Of a stretch of 64,000 nt of DNA, positions 36,532 through 47,338 are shown one piece after another. Both the position numbers and the translations under genes were made by a program. The notes beneath the pieces were generated by a model. It saw only the letters and a program-made list of their open reading frames with translations, ran no database searches and had not been told where the DNA came from. The DNA comes from Pseudoxanthobacter soli DSM 19599. GTDB lineage: Bacteria; Pseudomonadota; Alphaproteobacteria; Rhizobiales; Segnochrobactraceae. The DNA lies in assembly GCF_900148505.1 (NCBI RefSeq), contig NZ_FRXO01000005.1, forward strand, positions 396,577-460,576, in the 5' to 3' direction. How positions within the stretch are numbered: the first letter of the stretch is position 1; every line of letters starts with the position of its first letter.

Positions 36532-36554
36532 GGCCCGGACCGGCGGGCGCCCGA

Positions 36555-37490
36555 TCAGCCGCCGACGAATTCGTCCTGACGGTAGCCCTGGAAATAGAGC
36601 AGGGCGGTGAGGTCGCCGTGATCGATGCGCGCGTCCGCCTCGGCCGCCACCGCCGGCTTGGCATGGAAGGCGACGCCGAGCCCGGCGGCCCGGATCATGG
36701 CGAGGTCGTTGGCGCCATCGCCGACCGCGATGGCATCGGCGGCGGTCAGGCCCTTCTCCGCGATCAGCGCCTCGAGCCGGGCGAGTTTGGCGTCGCGGCC
36801 GAGGATGGGCTCGCCGACCGTGCCGGTCAGCCGGCCGCCCTCGACGAGGAGGAGGTTGGCGTTGTGCTCGTCGAAGCCGAGCACGGCCGCGACCTTTTCC
36901 GTGAACACGGTGAAGCCGCCGGAGACGAGCGCGGCATAGGCACCGTTGGCGCGCATGGTGGCGATAAGCGCCTTCGCGCCGGGGGTGAGCGTGATGCGCT
37001 CGCGCCAGACCTTTTCGGTGACGCCGGCATCGAGCCCGGCGAGCAGGCCGACGCGCTCGCGCAGCGCCGGCTCGAACGCGAGTTCGCCGCGCATCGCCCG
37101 TTCGGTGATCGCGGCGACGTGGTCCTTGAGCCCGAGTTCGGCGGCGAGCTCGTCGATGCACTCCTGACCGATCAGGGTGGAATCCATGTCCGCCACCACA
37201 AGGCGCTTGCGCCGGCCCGCCCGGGGCTGCACGAAGACGTCGATCGGCTCGCCCGCGAGCGCCTCGCGGATCGCATCCTCGAACCCCTTCGCCTCGGCGG
37301 CCGGGGCCGGGAACGCGAGGTCGGCGGCGATGCCGGGGGCGAGCACGGCCGTCTCAAAAGACGGCAGCACGCTCGCCGCGCGCGCGATGGCGCCGCCGTC
37401 GACGGCCTGCCGCTCGGGCGAGGCGACCAGCGTCGCGACGAGATCGGCGGTCGCGGACGCAGCGCCGGACACGGGAGAGAGGGACGTCAT
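36555..37490 (-). CDS. serB: phosphoserine phosphatase
   Basis: A 311-residue HAD-family enzyme that makes serine from phosphoserine. The catalytic DxDxT is VVADMDSTLIG, the second motif SGGFTVF, and the Mg-binding motif GDGANDLAM. An N-terminal ~85-residue region without the catalytic core (ACT-like in length) precedes it, normal for alphaproteobacterial SerB. It starts at ATG 37490 and is divergent from miaA, with only 15 bases between start codons. Confidence 0.94.
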   Translation of the reverse strand: MTSLSPVSGAASATADLVATLVASPERQAVDGGAIARAASVLPSFETAVLAPGIAADLAFPAPAAEAKGFEDAIREALAGEPIDVFVQPRAGRRKRLVVADMDSTLIGQECIDELAAELGLKDHVAAITERAMRGELAFEPALRERVGLLAGLDAGVTEKVWRERITLTPGAKALIATMRANGAYAALVSGGFTVFTEKVAAVLGFDEHNANLLLVEGGRLTGTVGEPILGRDAKLARLEALIAEKGLTAADAIAVGDGANDLAMIRAAGLGVAFHAKPAVAAEADARIDHGDLTALLYFQGYRQDEFVGG

Positions 37491-37505
37491 GAGGGAACTC
37501 CGGTG

Positions 37506-38480
37506 ATGGCGGCCGGACCGGACGGCGCCGTCGGACGCGGCGGGGACCGCGCGGGCCGCTCGGCGATCCTGATAGCCGGGCCGACCGCGAGCGGCAAGTC
37601 GGCGTTCGCCCTGGCGCTGGCGCGCGCGACCGGCGGCCTCGTCGTCAATGCCGACGCCATGCAGGTCTATCGCGAGCTTCGCATCCTGACCGCGCGCCCA
37701 TCCGAGGCGGACGAAGCGGCCGCGCCGCATCGCCTCTACGGCCATGTCGGCGCGGCCGAGCCCTATTCGGCGGCGCGGTGGGTGGAGGACTGCCTCGCCG
37801 TTATCGACGAGGCGGCGGCGGCCGGCGTTCCGGCCATCGTCGTCGGCGGCACGGGGCTCTATTTCGAGGCGCTGACCCGCGGGCTCTCGCCGGTTCCGGC
37901 GATCCCGGAGGACGTGCGCGAGCACTGGCGGCGCCAATCGGCGGTGCTCGATGCCGCCGCGCTGCACGGCGAACTGGCGCGGCGAGACCCGGAGATGGCC
38001 GGCCGGCTGGCGCCGAGCGACACACAACGCCTCGTGCGCGCGCTGGAGGTGATCGAGGGCACCGGCCGCTCGCTGGCGGACTGGCAGGCGATCGCGCCGG
38101 TTGCCCCGCTCGCGTCCGGGGCGACGCGCAGAATCGTGATCGCGCCCGAGCGCGCGTGGCTGCACCGGCGCATCGCTGAGCGTTTCGCGGCGATGGTGGA
38201 CGCCGGCGCGGTGGCGGAGGCGGCGGCGTTCGACGCGCTGGCACTCGATCCCGCCATGCCGGCGGCACGCGCCATCGGCGTCGCCCCGCTCGTCGCCCAC
38301 ATTCGCGGCGACCTCTCGCTGGAGGAGGCCGAGAGCCGTTCGGTGATCGACAGCCGCCGCTATGCCAAACGGCAGGAAACCTGGTTCCGCAACCGGATGG
38401 CGGACTGGGAAAGGGTCGATCCGCGCAACATAAGTGAAGCTGCGGAGCAAATTGCGAAAGAATGCCATCGAAGGCCTTGA
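37506..38480 (+). CDS. miaA: tRNA dimethylallyltransferase
   Basis: A 324-residue MiaA, which adds a dimethylallyl group to A37 of tRNAs reading UNN codons. P-loop GPTASGKSAFA, the tRNA/DMAPP site VVNADAMQVYREL, VGGTGLYFEAL and RRYAKRQETWFRNRM are all present. The start at ATG 37506 follows GAGGGAACTCCGG. Its stop codon overlaps the -35 element of the ilvB promoter. An MiaA-dependent tRNA state can affect leader-peptide attenuation, which is interesting next to the ilvB leader, but no direct link is shown. Confidence 0.95.
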   Translation: MAAGPDGAVGRGGDRAGRSAILIAGPTASGKSAFALALARATGGLVVNADAMQVYRELRILTARPSEADEAAAPHRLYGHVGAAEPYSAARWVEDCLAVIDEAAAAGVPAIVVGGTGLYFEALTRGLSPVPAIPEDVREHWRRQSAVLDAAALHGELARRDPEMAGRLAPSDTQRLVRALEVIEGTGRSLADWQAIAPVAPLASGATRRIVIAPERAWLHRRIAERFAAMVDAGAVAEAAAFDALALDPAMPAARAIGVAPLVAHIRGDLSLEEAESRSVIDSRRYAKRQETWFRNRMADWERVDPRNISEAAEQIAKECHRRP

Positions 38481-38505
38481 CCCGATCCGGCCGCCCGCCT
38501 ATGGT
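38477..38505 (+). promoter_or_regulatory. ilvB promoter
   Basis: TTGACC (38477-38482) and TATGGT (38500-38505) are spaced by exactly 17 bases. The expected start near 38512 is just ahead of the leader peptide's AAGGAG (38519-38524). The -35 overlaps the miaA stop codon. Confidence 0.75.
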
Positions 38506-38533
38506 CCGGCCCGAAACGAAGGAGTTGCGGCCG

Positions 38534-38587
38534 ATGGTCGGTCTGGGCCTTATCGTACTTTGGGAGCGCGCTGCCGGGATGGCCTGA
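38534..38587 (+). CDS. ilvB leader peptide (attenuator)
   Basis: A 17-codon frame encodes MVGLGLIVLWERAAGMA and stops with TGA. Residues 2-9 are V-G-L-G-L-I-V-L: six branched-chain residues out of eight. AAGGAG lies nine bases upstream. It is followed by an intrinsic terminator at 38616-38640. This is the signature of ribosome-mediated attenuation: shortage of charged Leu/Val/Ile tRNAs stalls the leader ribosome and lets an antiterminator form. No protein function is expected. Confidence 0.85.
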   Translation: MVGLGLIVLWERAAGMA

Positions 38588-38615
38588 TGGTCATCCGGAT
38601 CGGTCGGCGCGCGCG

Positions 38616-38640
38616 AGGGGCTCTTGAGAGCCCCTTTTTT
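38616..38640 (+). terminator. ilvB leader terminator
   Basis: AGGGGCTC (38616-38623) pairs with GAGCCCCT (38628-38635) across loop TTGA, followed directly by six T. A GC-rich antiterminator can be drawn between GCGCGCTGCCG (about 38565-38575) and CGGTCGGCGCGCGC just before the terminator arm. Confidence 0.88.
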
Positions 38641-38802
38641 GTTGCCCGGCCTTCGGAACATCCCGGCCGGGCAGGGCGCGCAGACCGCTTCAAGGCAACA
38701 ACTTCGAAAACGATCGGGTTCGGATCGCACCACTCGACAGCGAGTGATCGAAACCGACAGGACGCCCGCGCAAGCGAGGCGCGGGAAGCCGGAGGCGAGA
38801 CG

Positions 38803-40569
<1,767 letters not shown>

Positions 40570-40655
40570 GGATCGGCGGAACGCCCGGTCGGAGCGCCTG
40601 TCAGCCGGAGGACATCCTCCGGCCAGCGGGCAAATGCCAGAGGCGGGAAACTCCC

Positions 40656-41195
40656 ATGTTCATGAAGATCGATCCCAACACCATGCGCGCACCCGAGATT
40701 TCAGAGAAGCACACCCTTTCGATCCTGGTCGACAACGAGCCGGGCGTGCTTGCCCGGGTCATCGGCCTGTTCTCGGGCCGCGGCTACAACATCGATTCGC
40801 TCACGGTGTCGGAGACCCAGCACGACAAGCAGGTCTCCCGCATCACCATCGTCACCACCGGATCGCCGATGGTGATCGAGCAGATCAAGAGCCAGCTCGA
40901 CCGCCTGGTGCCGGTGCACCGCGTCGCCGACCTCACCGTCTCCGGCTCGCCGATCGAGCGCGAGCTGGCGCTGATCAAGGTGCGCGGCCGCGGCGAGGAT
41001 CGCCGCGAGGCGCTTCTGGTCGCGGAGGCCTTCCGCGCCCGCGTGGTCGACACCACGCTGGAGAGCTTCGTGTTCGAGCTGACCGGCAAGCCGGAGAAGA
41101 TCGAGCAGTTCATCGAGCTGCTGCAGCCGCTCGGCATCGTCGAGGTGGCGCGCACCGGCGTCGCCGCCATCAGCCGCGGTTCCGAGGGTCTCTGA
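40656..41195 (+). CDS. ilvN: acetolactate synthase regulatory subunit
   Basis: A 179-residue ACT-domain protein that activates IlvB and confers feedback inhibition by valine. The N-terminal ACT domain reads HTLSILVDNEPGVLARVIGL then FSGRGYNIDSLTV, and the C-terminal domain includes LLQPLGIVEVARTGVAAISR. The Asn-Glu-Pro-Gly-Val loop is the usual valine site. It is 86 bases after ilvB. ATG 40662 is an alternative start two codons downstream. Confidence 0.95.
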   Translation: MFMKIDPNTMRAPEISEKHTLSILVDNEPGVLARVIGLFSGRGYNIDSLTVSETQHDKQVSRITIVTTGSPMVIEQIKSQLDRLVPVHRVADLTVSGSPIERELALIKVRGRGEDRREALLVAEAFRARVVDTTLESFVFELTGKPEKIEQFIELLQPLGIVEVARTGVAAISRGSEGL

Positions 41196-42437
<1,242 letters not shown>

Positions 42438-42478
42438 TCGGGGACGGCACGCGCCGTCTTCCCGCGCGAGCGAACGAA

Positions 42479-42506
42479 GGGCGGTCCCTCTGGGGCCGCC
42501 CTTTTT
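42479..42506 (+). terminator. rho-independent terminator of ilvC
   Basis: GGGCGGTCCC (42479-42488) and GGGGCCGCCC (42492-42501) form a 10-bp stem with one T-G pair and loop TCT, then five T. Confidence 0.88.
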
Positions 42507-42549
42507 CGTGACCGGCCGATACCGGCAGAAATTTGCATGGCGCGCTGCC

Positions 42550-42677
42550 GGAAAGCGCTCTAGAGCATATCCCGTTCAGATCGAACCGATCTGAACGACA
42601 AGGATATGCTCAAGCTTTTGAATCTGGAGCGATTTCTTATCGATCTGATGATTCCATCAGATCGGAAAGCGCTCTAG
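42550..42677 (+). repeat. ~115-bp two-hairpin dispersed repeat, copy D
   Basis: The copy is flanked by a 14-bp direct repeat GGAAAGCGCTCTAG at 42550-42563 and 42664-42677 (114-base period). Hairpin 1 is CGTTCAGATCG-AAC-CGATCTGAACG and hairpin 2 is CGATCTGATG-ATTC-CATCAGATCG. It has the same orientation as the other copies. Confidence 0.93.
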
Positions 42678-42731
42678 CCGGTCAATATGGACGCGGCGGG
42701 CCGCGATTCGGATCTTGGGGGAGGGGACGCA

Positions 42732-43247
42732 ATGAACATCGCACAGGGGTGGACCGCACCGACGCGGCGCGGCGTGCTCGCCGCCGCCACCATCGCCTTC
42801 CTCGCGGGCGCCGCCGTTTCCGGTGCTGCCGCCGCGGCCGAGAACAACACCCTCGACGGCAAGCCGCCCGTCGGCACCATCTCGCTCGAACAGTTCCAGG
42901 CGGGGTACATCGCCAGCGCCGGCGGCGGCCAGGGCGTGCTGAATTTCCAGGGTCAGGCGGTGCCGTTCTCGATCGGCGGCGTCGGGGTCGGCGGTCTCGG
43001 CGCGGCGGAAACCAACGCGAAGGGCTATGTCTACGGCCTCAAGAGCCTGGCGGATTTCCCGGGCAACTACGTCCAGGTGCGCACCGGATTCGCGTTCGGC
43101 GTGTTCGGCGGCGGCGACCTCACCCTGAAGAACGACAAGGGCGTGACGCTGAAGCTGAAGGCGAAGCGCAAGGGCCTGATGCTCGGCTTCGGCGGCGACG
43201 TGATCTCGATCACCCTGGACGAGCTGAAGCCGGCCAATTCGCGATAG
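42732..43247 (+). CDS. secreted glycine-rich protein of unknown function
   Basis: 171 residues. The N-terminus carries a twin-arginine-like signal (PTRRGVLAAATIAFLAGAAV, cleavage near AAA). The mature part is rich in Gly, Val and Leu with alternating pattern: VLNFQGQAVPFSIGGVGVGG, VRTGFAFGVFGGGDLTLKND and LKAKRKGLMLGFGGDVISI, suggesting a beta-sheet fold. I do not recognise a family. GAGGGGACGC precedes ATG 42732. It sits just after repeat copy D and converges with the TetR gene. No operon partner is evident. Confidence 0.7.
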   Translation: MNIAQGWTAPTRRGVLAAATIAFLAGAAVSGAAAAAENNTLDGKPPVGTISLEQFQAGYIASAGGGQGVLNFQGQAVPFSIGGVGVGGLGAAETNAKGYVYGLKSLADFPGNYVQVRTGFAFGVFGGGDLTLKNDKGVTLKLKAKRKGLMLGFGGDVISITLDELKPANSR

Positions 43248-43258
43248 TCCGGTCGGCC

Positions 43259-43942
43259 TCAGTCCGATCCGTCCACCGGATTCCGGTCGGCCGTCCCGCT
43301 CCGGTCCGTCGCCTTCGGCGCCTTGAGGCTCGCCTCGATCAGCCGGTCGGCGACCGCGGCGAGCGAGCCGCCCGGCCCGCCCACGCCGAACAACTGGCCG
43401 GAGGTGTAGGTCCCTTCCAGCAGCAGCAGCAGGCCGTCGCCGAGCAGAGCCGGATCGTCGGCCCCCATGGCGGCCGCCATTTCGGTCAGCCGCCGGCGCA
43501 GTTCCCGCTTGTTCTCCTGGGAGACCAGCCGGGCCGGATGGTCCGGATCGGGATATTCGACCGCGGCATTGGTCAGCCCGCAGCCGCGGTAGCCGTCGAC
43601 GCAGGCGCGTGTGCCGGTCCCGGAGAAGAACGCCCGTATCTGGGCGCGCGGATCGCCGGGATGGGCGGCGACCGCGGCGTCGAACCGCCCCCAATATTCG
43701 GCGTCGTAATCCGTCAGATAGGCCGCCGCGAGCGCGTCCTTGGAGGCGAAGCTGCGATAGAGGCTCGGCTTCGTCACACCGGCGCGCGTCACGATCTCTT
43801 CAACGCCCACCGCGCGGATGCCCTCGCGATAGAACAGATCGCGCGCCGTCGCGCGGATGCGGTCGCTCGCCCGGCGCGGCTCGCCGCCTGTCGCCGGCTG
43901 CCCCACATCGCCCGGTCGGCCGCTGGGTGAGTCCGTCGCCAT
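43259..43942 (-). CDS. TetR-family transcriptional regulator
   Basis: About 227 residues. The N-terminal helix-turn-helix is DRIRATARDLFYREGIRAVG then VEEIVTRAGVTKPSLYRSFA, with the ligand-binding C-terminal domain following. The divergent MFS gene and two related sites in the shared promoter region suggest it represses the transporter until a ligand binds. The start is uncertain: ATG 43942 is used, while GTG 43990 in the same frame would add 16 residues. The C-terminal ~20 residues are polar and low in complexity. Confidence 0.88.
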   Translation of the reverse strand: MATDSPSGRPGDVGQPATGGEPRRASDRIRATARDLFYREGIRAVGVEEIVTRAGVTKPSLYRSFASKDALAAAYLTDYDAEYWGRFDAAVAAHPGDPRAQIRAFFSGTGTRACVDGYRGCGLTNAAVEYPDPDHPARLVSQENKRELRRRLTEMAAAMGADDPALLGDGLLLLLEGTYTSGQLFGVGGPGGSLAAVADRLIEASLKAPKATDRSGTADRNPVDGSD

Positions 43943-44043
43943 GTCCGTCGTCCTGTCCGTCGTCCCGTCGGGTTCGATGCCGGGCGGCACGAAGCCGTGC
44001 CGGTCCCCGTCGTCCGCTTGCGGTGTTATTCCGCTTGCAATGT

Positions 44044-44055
44044 TACCGATCGGTA
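44044..44055. promoter_or_regulatory. candidate TetR operator 1
   Basis: A perfect palindrome TACCGATCGGTA in the divergent TetR-MFS region, followed by CGTATAGG, a possible -10 area for the MFS gene. Confidence 0.6.
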
Positions 44056-44078
44056 CGTATAGGGGAACAAAGCAACGT

Positions 44079-44090
44079 ACCGGTCAGTCA
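44079..44090. promoter_or_regulatory. candidate TetR operator 2
   Basis: TACCGGTCAGTC matches operator 1 at 9 of 12 positions, lies 35 bases downstream of it and ends one base before the MFS start codon. Confidence 0.5.
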
Positions 44091-44091
44091 C

Positions 44092-45366
44092 ATGCATATA
44101 GCGCGCAAAAGGCCGTTCGGCCAGAACTATGCCTTCGTCGTCGCGGGTGTGGTGTTCCTCTGCCTGCTGGCGTCGGCGGGCCTGCGCTCGGCGCCGAGCG
44201 TGATGCTGATCCCGCTGGAACAGGCCTTCGGCTGGAGCCGCGATCTCGTCTCGCTGTCGGCTGCCATCGGCATCTTCCTCTACGGGCTCGTCGGGCCGTT
44301 CGCGGCGGCGCTGATGCAGCGCTTCGGCATCAAGCGGGTGCTGGTGCTCGCACTCGTGCTGATGTCGGCCTCGACATATGCCTCGACCTACATGAGCGAG
44401 CCCTGGCACCTCGTCGCCACCTGGGGGGTGCTCTCCGGGCTCGGCTCGGGCTGCGTCGCGGTGGTGCTTGGCGCCACGGTGGTCAATCGGTGGTTCTCCA
44501 CCAACCGCGGCCTGATGATGGGCATCCTCACCGCGTCGACGGCGACCGGCACGCTTCTGTTCCTGCCGGTGCTGGCCTGGCTCGCCCAGACCGGCGGCTG
44601 GCAGCCGGTCGCGCTCGCGGTCGCCGCCGGTGCCGCGCTGCTGGTGCCGCTGGTGCTCCTGCTCGTGCCCGAGCGGCCGTCCGATATCGGCCTGCGGCCC
44701 TACGGCATGGCCCCGGACGCGGCGCCCGCCGCGACCGCGCCGGCGGTCAACCTGTTCGCGGCCACGTTCGGCGTGCTCGGCCGCGCCGTCCAGCGGCGGA
44801 CGTTCTGGTACCTGTTCGCAACCTTCTTCATCTGCGGATTCACCACCAACGGGCTCGTCGGCACCCACCTCATCGCGATGTGCGCCGACCGCGGCATCGT
44901 CGAGGTGCAGGCGGCCGGGCTGCTGGCGCTGATGGGCGTGTTCGATCTCGCCGGCACCACGCTGTCCGGCTGGCTGACAGACCGCTTCGACGCGCGCAAG
45001 CTCTTGTTCCTCTATTACGGCCTGCGTGGCATTTCGCTGATCTATCTGCCGTTCACCGACTTCTCGTTCGTCAGCCTGTCGGTGTTCGCGGTTTTCTACG
45101 GTCTCGACTGGATCGCGACCGTGCCGCCGACGCTCAGGCTCACCACAGCCGCGTTCGGCGAGCGCGATGCGCCGGTGGTGTTCGGCTGGGTCGTCGCCGG
45201 CCATCAGGTCGGCGCGGCGAGCGCGGCGTTCTTCGGCGGCTACATGCGGACCCTGACCGGCGACTATCTGGAGGCGTTCGTCATCGCCGGCATGACCGGC
45301 ATCCTCGCCGCCATCCTGGCGCTGATGATCCGCGGCGAACCGCGGCGGGAGCCCGTTCCCGCGTGA
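44092..45366 (+). CDS. major facilitator superfamily transporter
   Basis: A 424-residue MFS protein with about twelve membrane helices. The loop 2-3 signature region reads AALMQRFGIKRVLVLALVLM, and the corresponding loop in the second half is LTDRFDARKLLFLYYGLRG. Helices include FVVAGVVFLCLLASAGL and YLFATFFICGFTTNGLVGTH. Substrate unknown; control by a TetR regulator suggests efflux of a toxic or aromatic compound, or uptake of an organic acid. ATG 44092 follows operator 2 directly, so the leader must be very short. Confidence 0.88.
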   Translation: MHIARKRPFGQNYAFVVAGVVFLCLLASAGLRSAPSVMLIPLEQAFGWSRDLVSLSAAIGIFLYGLVGPFAAALMQRFGIKRVLVLALVLMSASTYASTYMSEPWHLVATWGVLSGLGSGCVAVVLGATVVNRWFSTNRGLMMGILTASTATGTLLFLPVLAWLAQTGGWQPVALAVAAGAALLVPLVLLLVPERPSDIGLRPYGMAPDAAPAATAPAVNLFAATFGVLGRAVQRRTFWYLFATFFICGFTTNGLVGTHLIAMCADRGIVEVQAAGLLALMGVFDLAGTTLSGWLTDRFDARKLLFLYYGLRGISLIYLPFTDFSFVSLSVFAVFYGLDWIATVPPTLRLTTAAFGERDAPVVFGWVVAGHQVGAASAAFFGGYMRTLTGDYLEAFVIAGMTGILAAILALMIRGEPRREPVPA

Positions 45367-45676
45367 TGCCGCGCCGGCGCGGCCCGCCGGGGCCGCGCCG
45401 CTTCACGGGTTGAATGCCGGCGGACTGCGCCGAAAAACGTGTTTCCCCGAAGCGCGAACTTGACTAAGAAGTGACCGACCAGGCCGGGCCCCTCTGGCAG
45501 TTCACCCGAACTGTGATGTCGGACTGGGAGACATCGGAGCGGCCCCGCCTTCGTCTTCCCGTTCGACGATTCTCTGCCTGTTGCTTTCGCGGTTGCCCGT
45601 CGTTCCGCCGGAACCGCGCGTCACGTCCGGGAAGGTGCGTGGCTGCTCTTTCAGCGTTCGCGATGAAAGGGTTCCC
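45367..45676. other. region between MFS gene and terC
   Basis: No gene is supported. It should hold the terC promoter; TTGACT near 45459 lacks a partner. I searched for a yybP-ykoY manganese riboswitch, common before TerC genes, but the conserved GGGGAGTAG-type core is not present. Confidence 0.4.
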
Positions 45677-46333
45677 ATGACCGAAATCTTCAGCGTCGAA
45701 GCCATGACCGCCTTCTTCCAGGTGGTGCTGATCGACCTCGTGCTTGCCGGCGACAACGCCATCGTCATCGGGCTTGCCGCGGCGGGCCTTCCCAAGGAAC
45801 AGCGCAACAAGGTCATCTTCGTCGGCGTCATCGCCGCGACGGTGCTGCGCATCGCCTTCGCCAGCGTCACCACCTATCTGCTCGGCATCGTCGGCCTGCT
45901 GCTCGCCGGCGGCATCCTGCTGCTCTGGGTGTGCTGGAAGATGTGGCGCGAGCTGCGCGTCAGCCACCGGGAGGAGGAGGGGGCGGTCGAGGCGCTGGCC
46001 GATGCCGACCTCAATGCCGACGGCACCATCGCGGGCGGCGCGCCGCGCAAGACCTTCGCCCAGGCGGCCTGGCAGATCGTGATCGCCGACGTCTCGATGT
46101 CGCTCGACAACGTGCTCGCGGTCGCCGGCGCGGCGCGCGAGCATCCCTGGGTGCTGGTGAGCGGTCTCGTGCTGTCGATCGCGCTCATGGGCCTCGCCGC
46201 GAGCTTCATTGCCCGCCTGCTCCAGCGCTTCCACTGGATCGCCTATATCGGCCTCGCCGTGATTCTCTACGTCGCCATCGAGATGATCTATCGCGGCACG
46301 CTCGAGGTCTGGCCGGTCATCGCCGCGCTTTAA
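45677..46333 (+). CDS. TerC-family integral membrane protein
   Basis: 218 residues with about seven hydrophobic segments. Two repeated TerC motifs with acidic residues in the membrane are visible: FQVVLIDLVLAGDNAIVIGL and QIVIADVSMSLDNVLAVAGA. These Asp/Asn residues are the presumed metal-binding sites; relatives (YjbE/YkoY/Alx group) export manganese or help metalate exported proteins. A charged loop (SHREEEGAVEALADADLNAD) separates the halves. ATG 45677 follows GAAAGGG. Confidence 0.88.
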   Translation: MTEIFSVEAMTAFFQVVLIDLVLAGDNAIVIGLAAAGLPKEQRNKVIFVGVIAATVLRIAFASVTTYLLGIVGLLLAGGILLLWVCWKMWRELRVSHREEEGAVEALADADLNADGTIAGGAPRKTFAQAAWQIVIADVSMSLDNVLAVAGAAREHPWVLVSGLVLSIALMGLAASFIARLLQRFHWIAYIGLAVILYVAIEMIYRGTLEVWPVIAAL

Positions 46334-46539
46334 GCGGCTTCGGCGGACGGGACCTTTCCGTCTGGCGCGACCGGGGGCGACGCCCCGGTCGCGCCGGGCG
46401 GGGAACCGCGACGGCCCGCGCGGCCGGACTTTTCCCCGGATCGCCATGCCGTGCGCCGGACAAGGCTCTAGTGCGCGCCGGAATCATGGTGTAAGAAGCG
46501 GCCGTTCCGCACCGCGAGCGCTGCTTCGGGGTGGAGCCT

Positions 46540-46615
46540 AGGGGTGTAGCTCAGTTGGTAGAGCAGCGGTCTCCAAAACCGCAGGTCGTGGGTTCGAGTC
46601 CCTCCGCCCCTGCCA
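46540..46615 (+). tRNA. trnW: tRNA-Trp (CCA)
   Basis: 76 bases including the encoded CCA end. The acceptor stem is AGGGGTG with CGCCCCT, discriminator G; the D-arm starts GTAGCTCAGTTGGTAGAGC; the anticodon arm is CAGCGGT-CTCCAAA-ACCGCAG with anticodon CCA; the T-loop has GTGGGTTCGAGTCCCTC. A tRNA-Trp just upstream of secE-nusG is the usual arrangement in alphaproteobacteria. Confidence 0.97.
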
Positions 46616-46863
46616 TTCCGCCGGACCGGCCAAGCCGCATCCGGCCGGAAAGCCCAGGCCAGCCGAAGGCGCCGGGCCTCGCGCGCAGCTTCCCCTTTGA
46701 CATCGCGGCCTTGCCTCCCCATATCAGCGTCGTTCCGTCCGCGCGCCGCATGTCGCGCGGTTGTCAGGCGGATGCACGGGACGGGGTTTGCAAGGGATTG
46801 TCTTCAGAAGGGGCTTTCTTGGACCGGGCTTCGACATCGACACGGACGGAAGGCCTGCCGGAC

Positions 46864-46892
46864 TTGCGGTTGGCGGCAACCTCCGTTATTAA
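46864..46892 (+). promoter_or_regulatory. candidate secE-nusG promoter
   Basis: TTGCGG (46864-46869) and TATTAA (46887-46892) with a 17-base spacer, giving a leader of roughly 215 bases. Confidence 0.55.
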
Positions 46893-46955
46893 CGCACGAC
46901 TCGCGAAGGCCCTTGCGGATTGCGTGAGAGAAGATTAATGAGGTCGCTCCATTGG

Positions 46956-46979
46956 GGCGAGCGGTTCATTCCGCTCGCC
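46956..46979 (+). other. hairpin in secE leader
   Basis: GGCGAGCGG (46956-46964) and CCGCTCGCC (46971-46979) form a perfect 9-bp stem with loop TTCATT. TCTCTGTCGTG follows. It may be an attenuator or an RNA-processing site in the secE leader. Confidence 0.55.
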
Positions 46980-47114
46980 TCTCTGTCGTGTTCGGAATTT
47001 GGCGTGTGATTCGATTCGCGCGCCGTGACGGGCAGGACAGGCTTGGGGGCGACCCGGCGGCGTCATTATCGAGGCCGGGCTGTTAAGGCCGGGTAAGTCA
47101 GGCAGACCGAATTT

Positions 47115-47312
47115 ATGGCGAAATCCAATCCGTTGGTGTTCCTCCAGCAGGTTCGTGCGGAGGCGGCGAAAGTCACGTGGCCGACCAGGCGCGAGACGCT
47201 GATCACCACCGTCATGGTGTTCATCATGGTGGCGGCCGCCGCTGTCTTCTTTCTGGCCGCCGATCAGGCGATGAGCTGGGGCGTGAGCTATCTGCTCAGC
47301 CTGGTGCGCTGA
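47115..47312 (+). CDS. secE: preprotein translocase subunit SecE
   Basis: A 65-residue, single-helix SecE of the short alphaproteobacterial type. The conserved amphipathic region is FLQQVRAEAAKVTWPTRRET and the membrane helix VMVFIMVAAAAVFFLAA. It clamps SecY in the translocon. It is 26 bases upstream of nusG. Confidence 0.96.
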   Translation: MAKSNPLVFLQQVRAEAAKVTWPTRRETLITTVMVFIMVAAAAVFFLAADQAMSWGVSYLLSLVR

Positions 47313-47338
47313 CGCCGCTGCGAACGGAGGGATACGCA

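Larger units (their letters stand above)
46616..47114. other. tRNA-Trp to secE intergenic region
   Basis: No protein gene is supported in these 499 bases. It contains a candidate secE promoter (46864-46892) and a leader hairpin (46956-46979). The first ~240 bases show nothing recognisable. Confidence 0.5.

Noticed and set aside
45440..45676. Possible yybP-ykoY manganese riboswitch upstream of the TerC-family gene
   Set aside because: The conserved GGGGAGTAG-like core and paired loop are not present.
46531..46938. A 135-codon frame starting just before tRNA-Trp
   Set aside because: It runs through the tRNA and the candidate secE promoter and has no family features.
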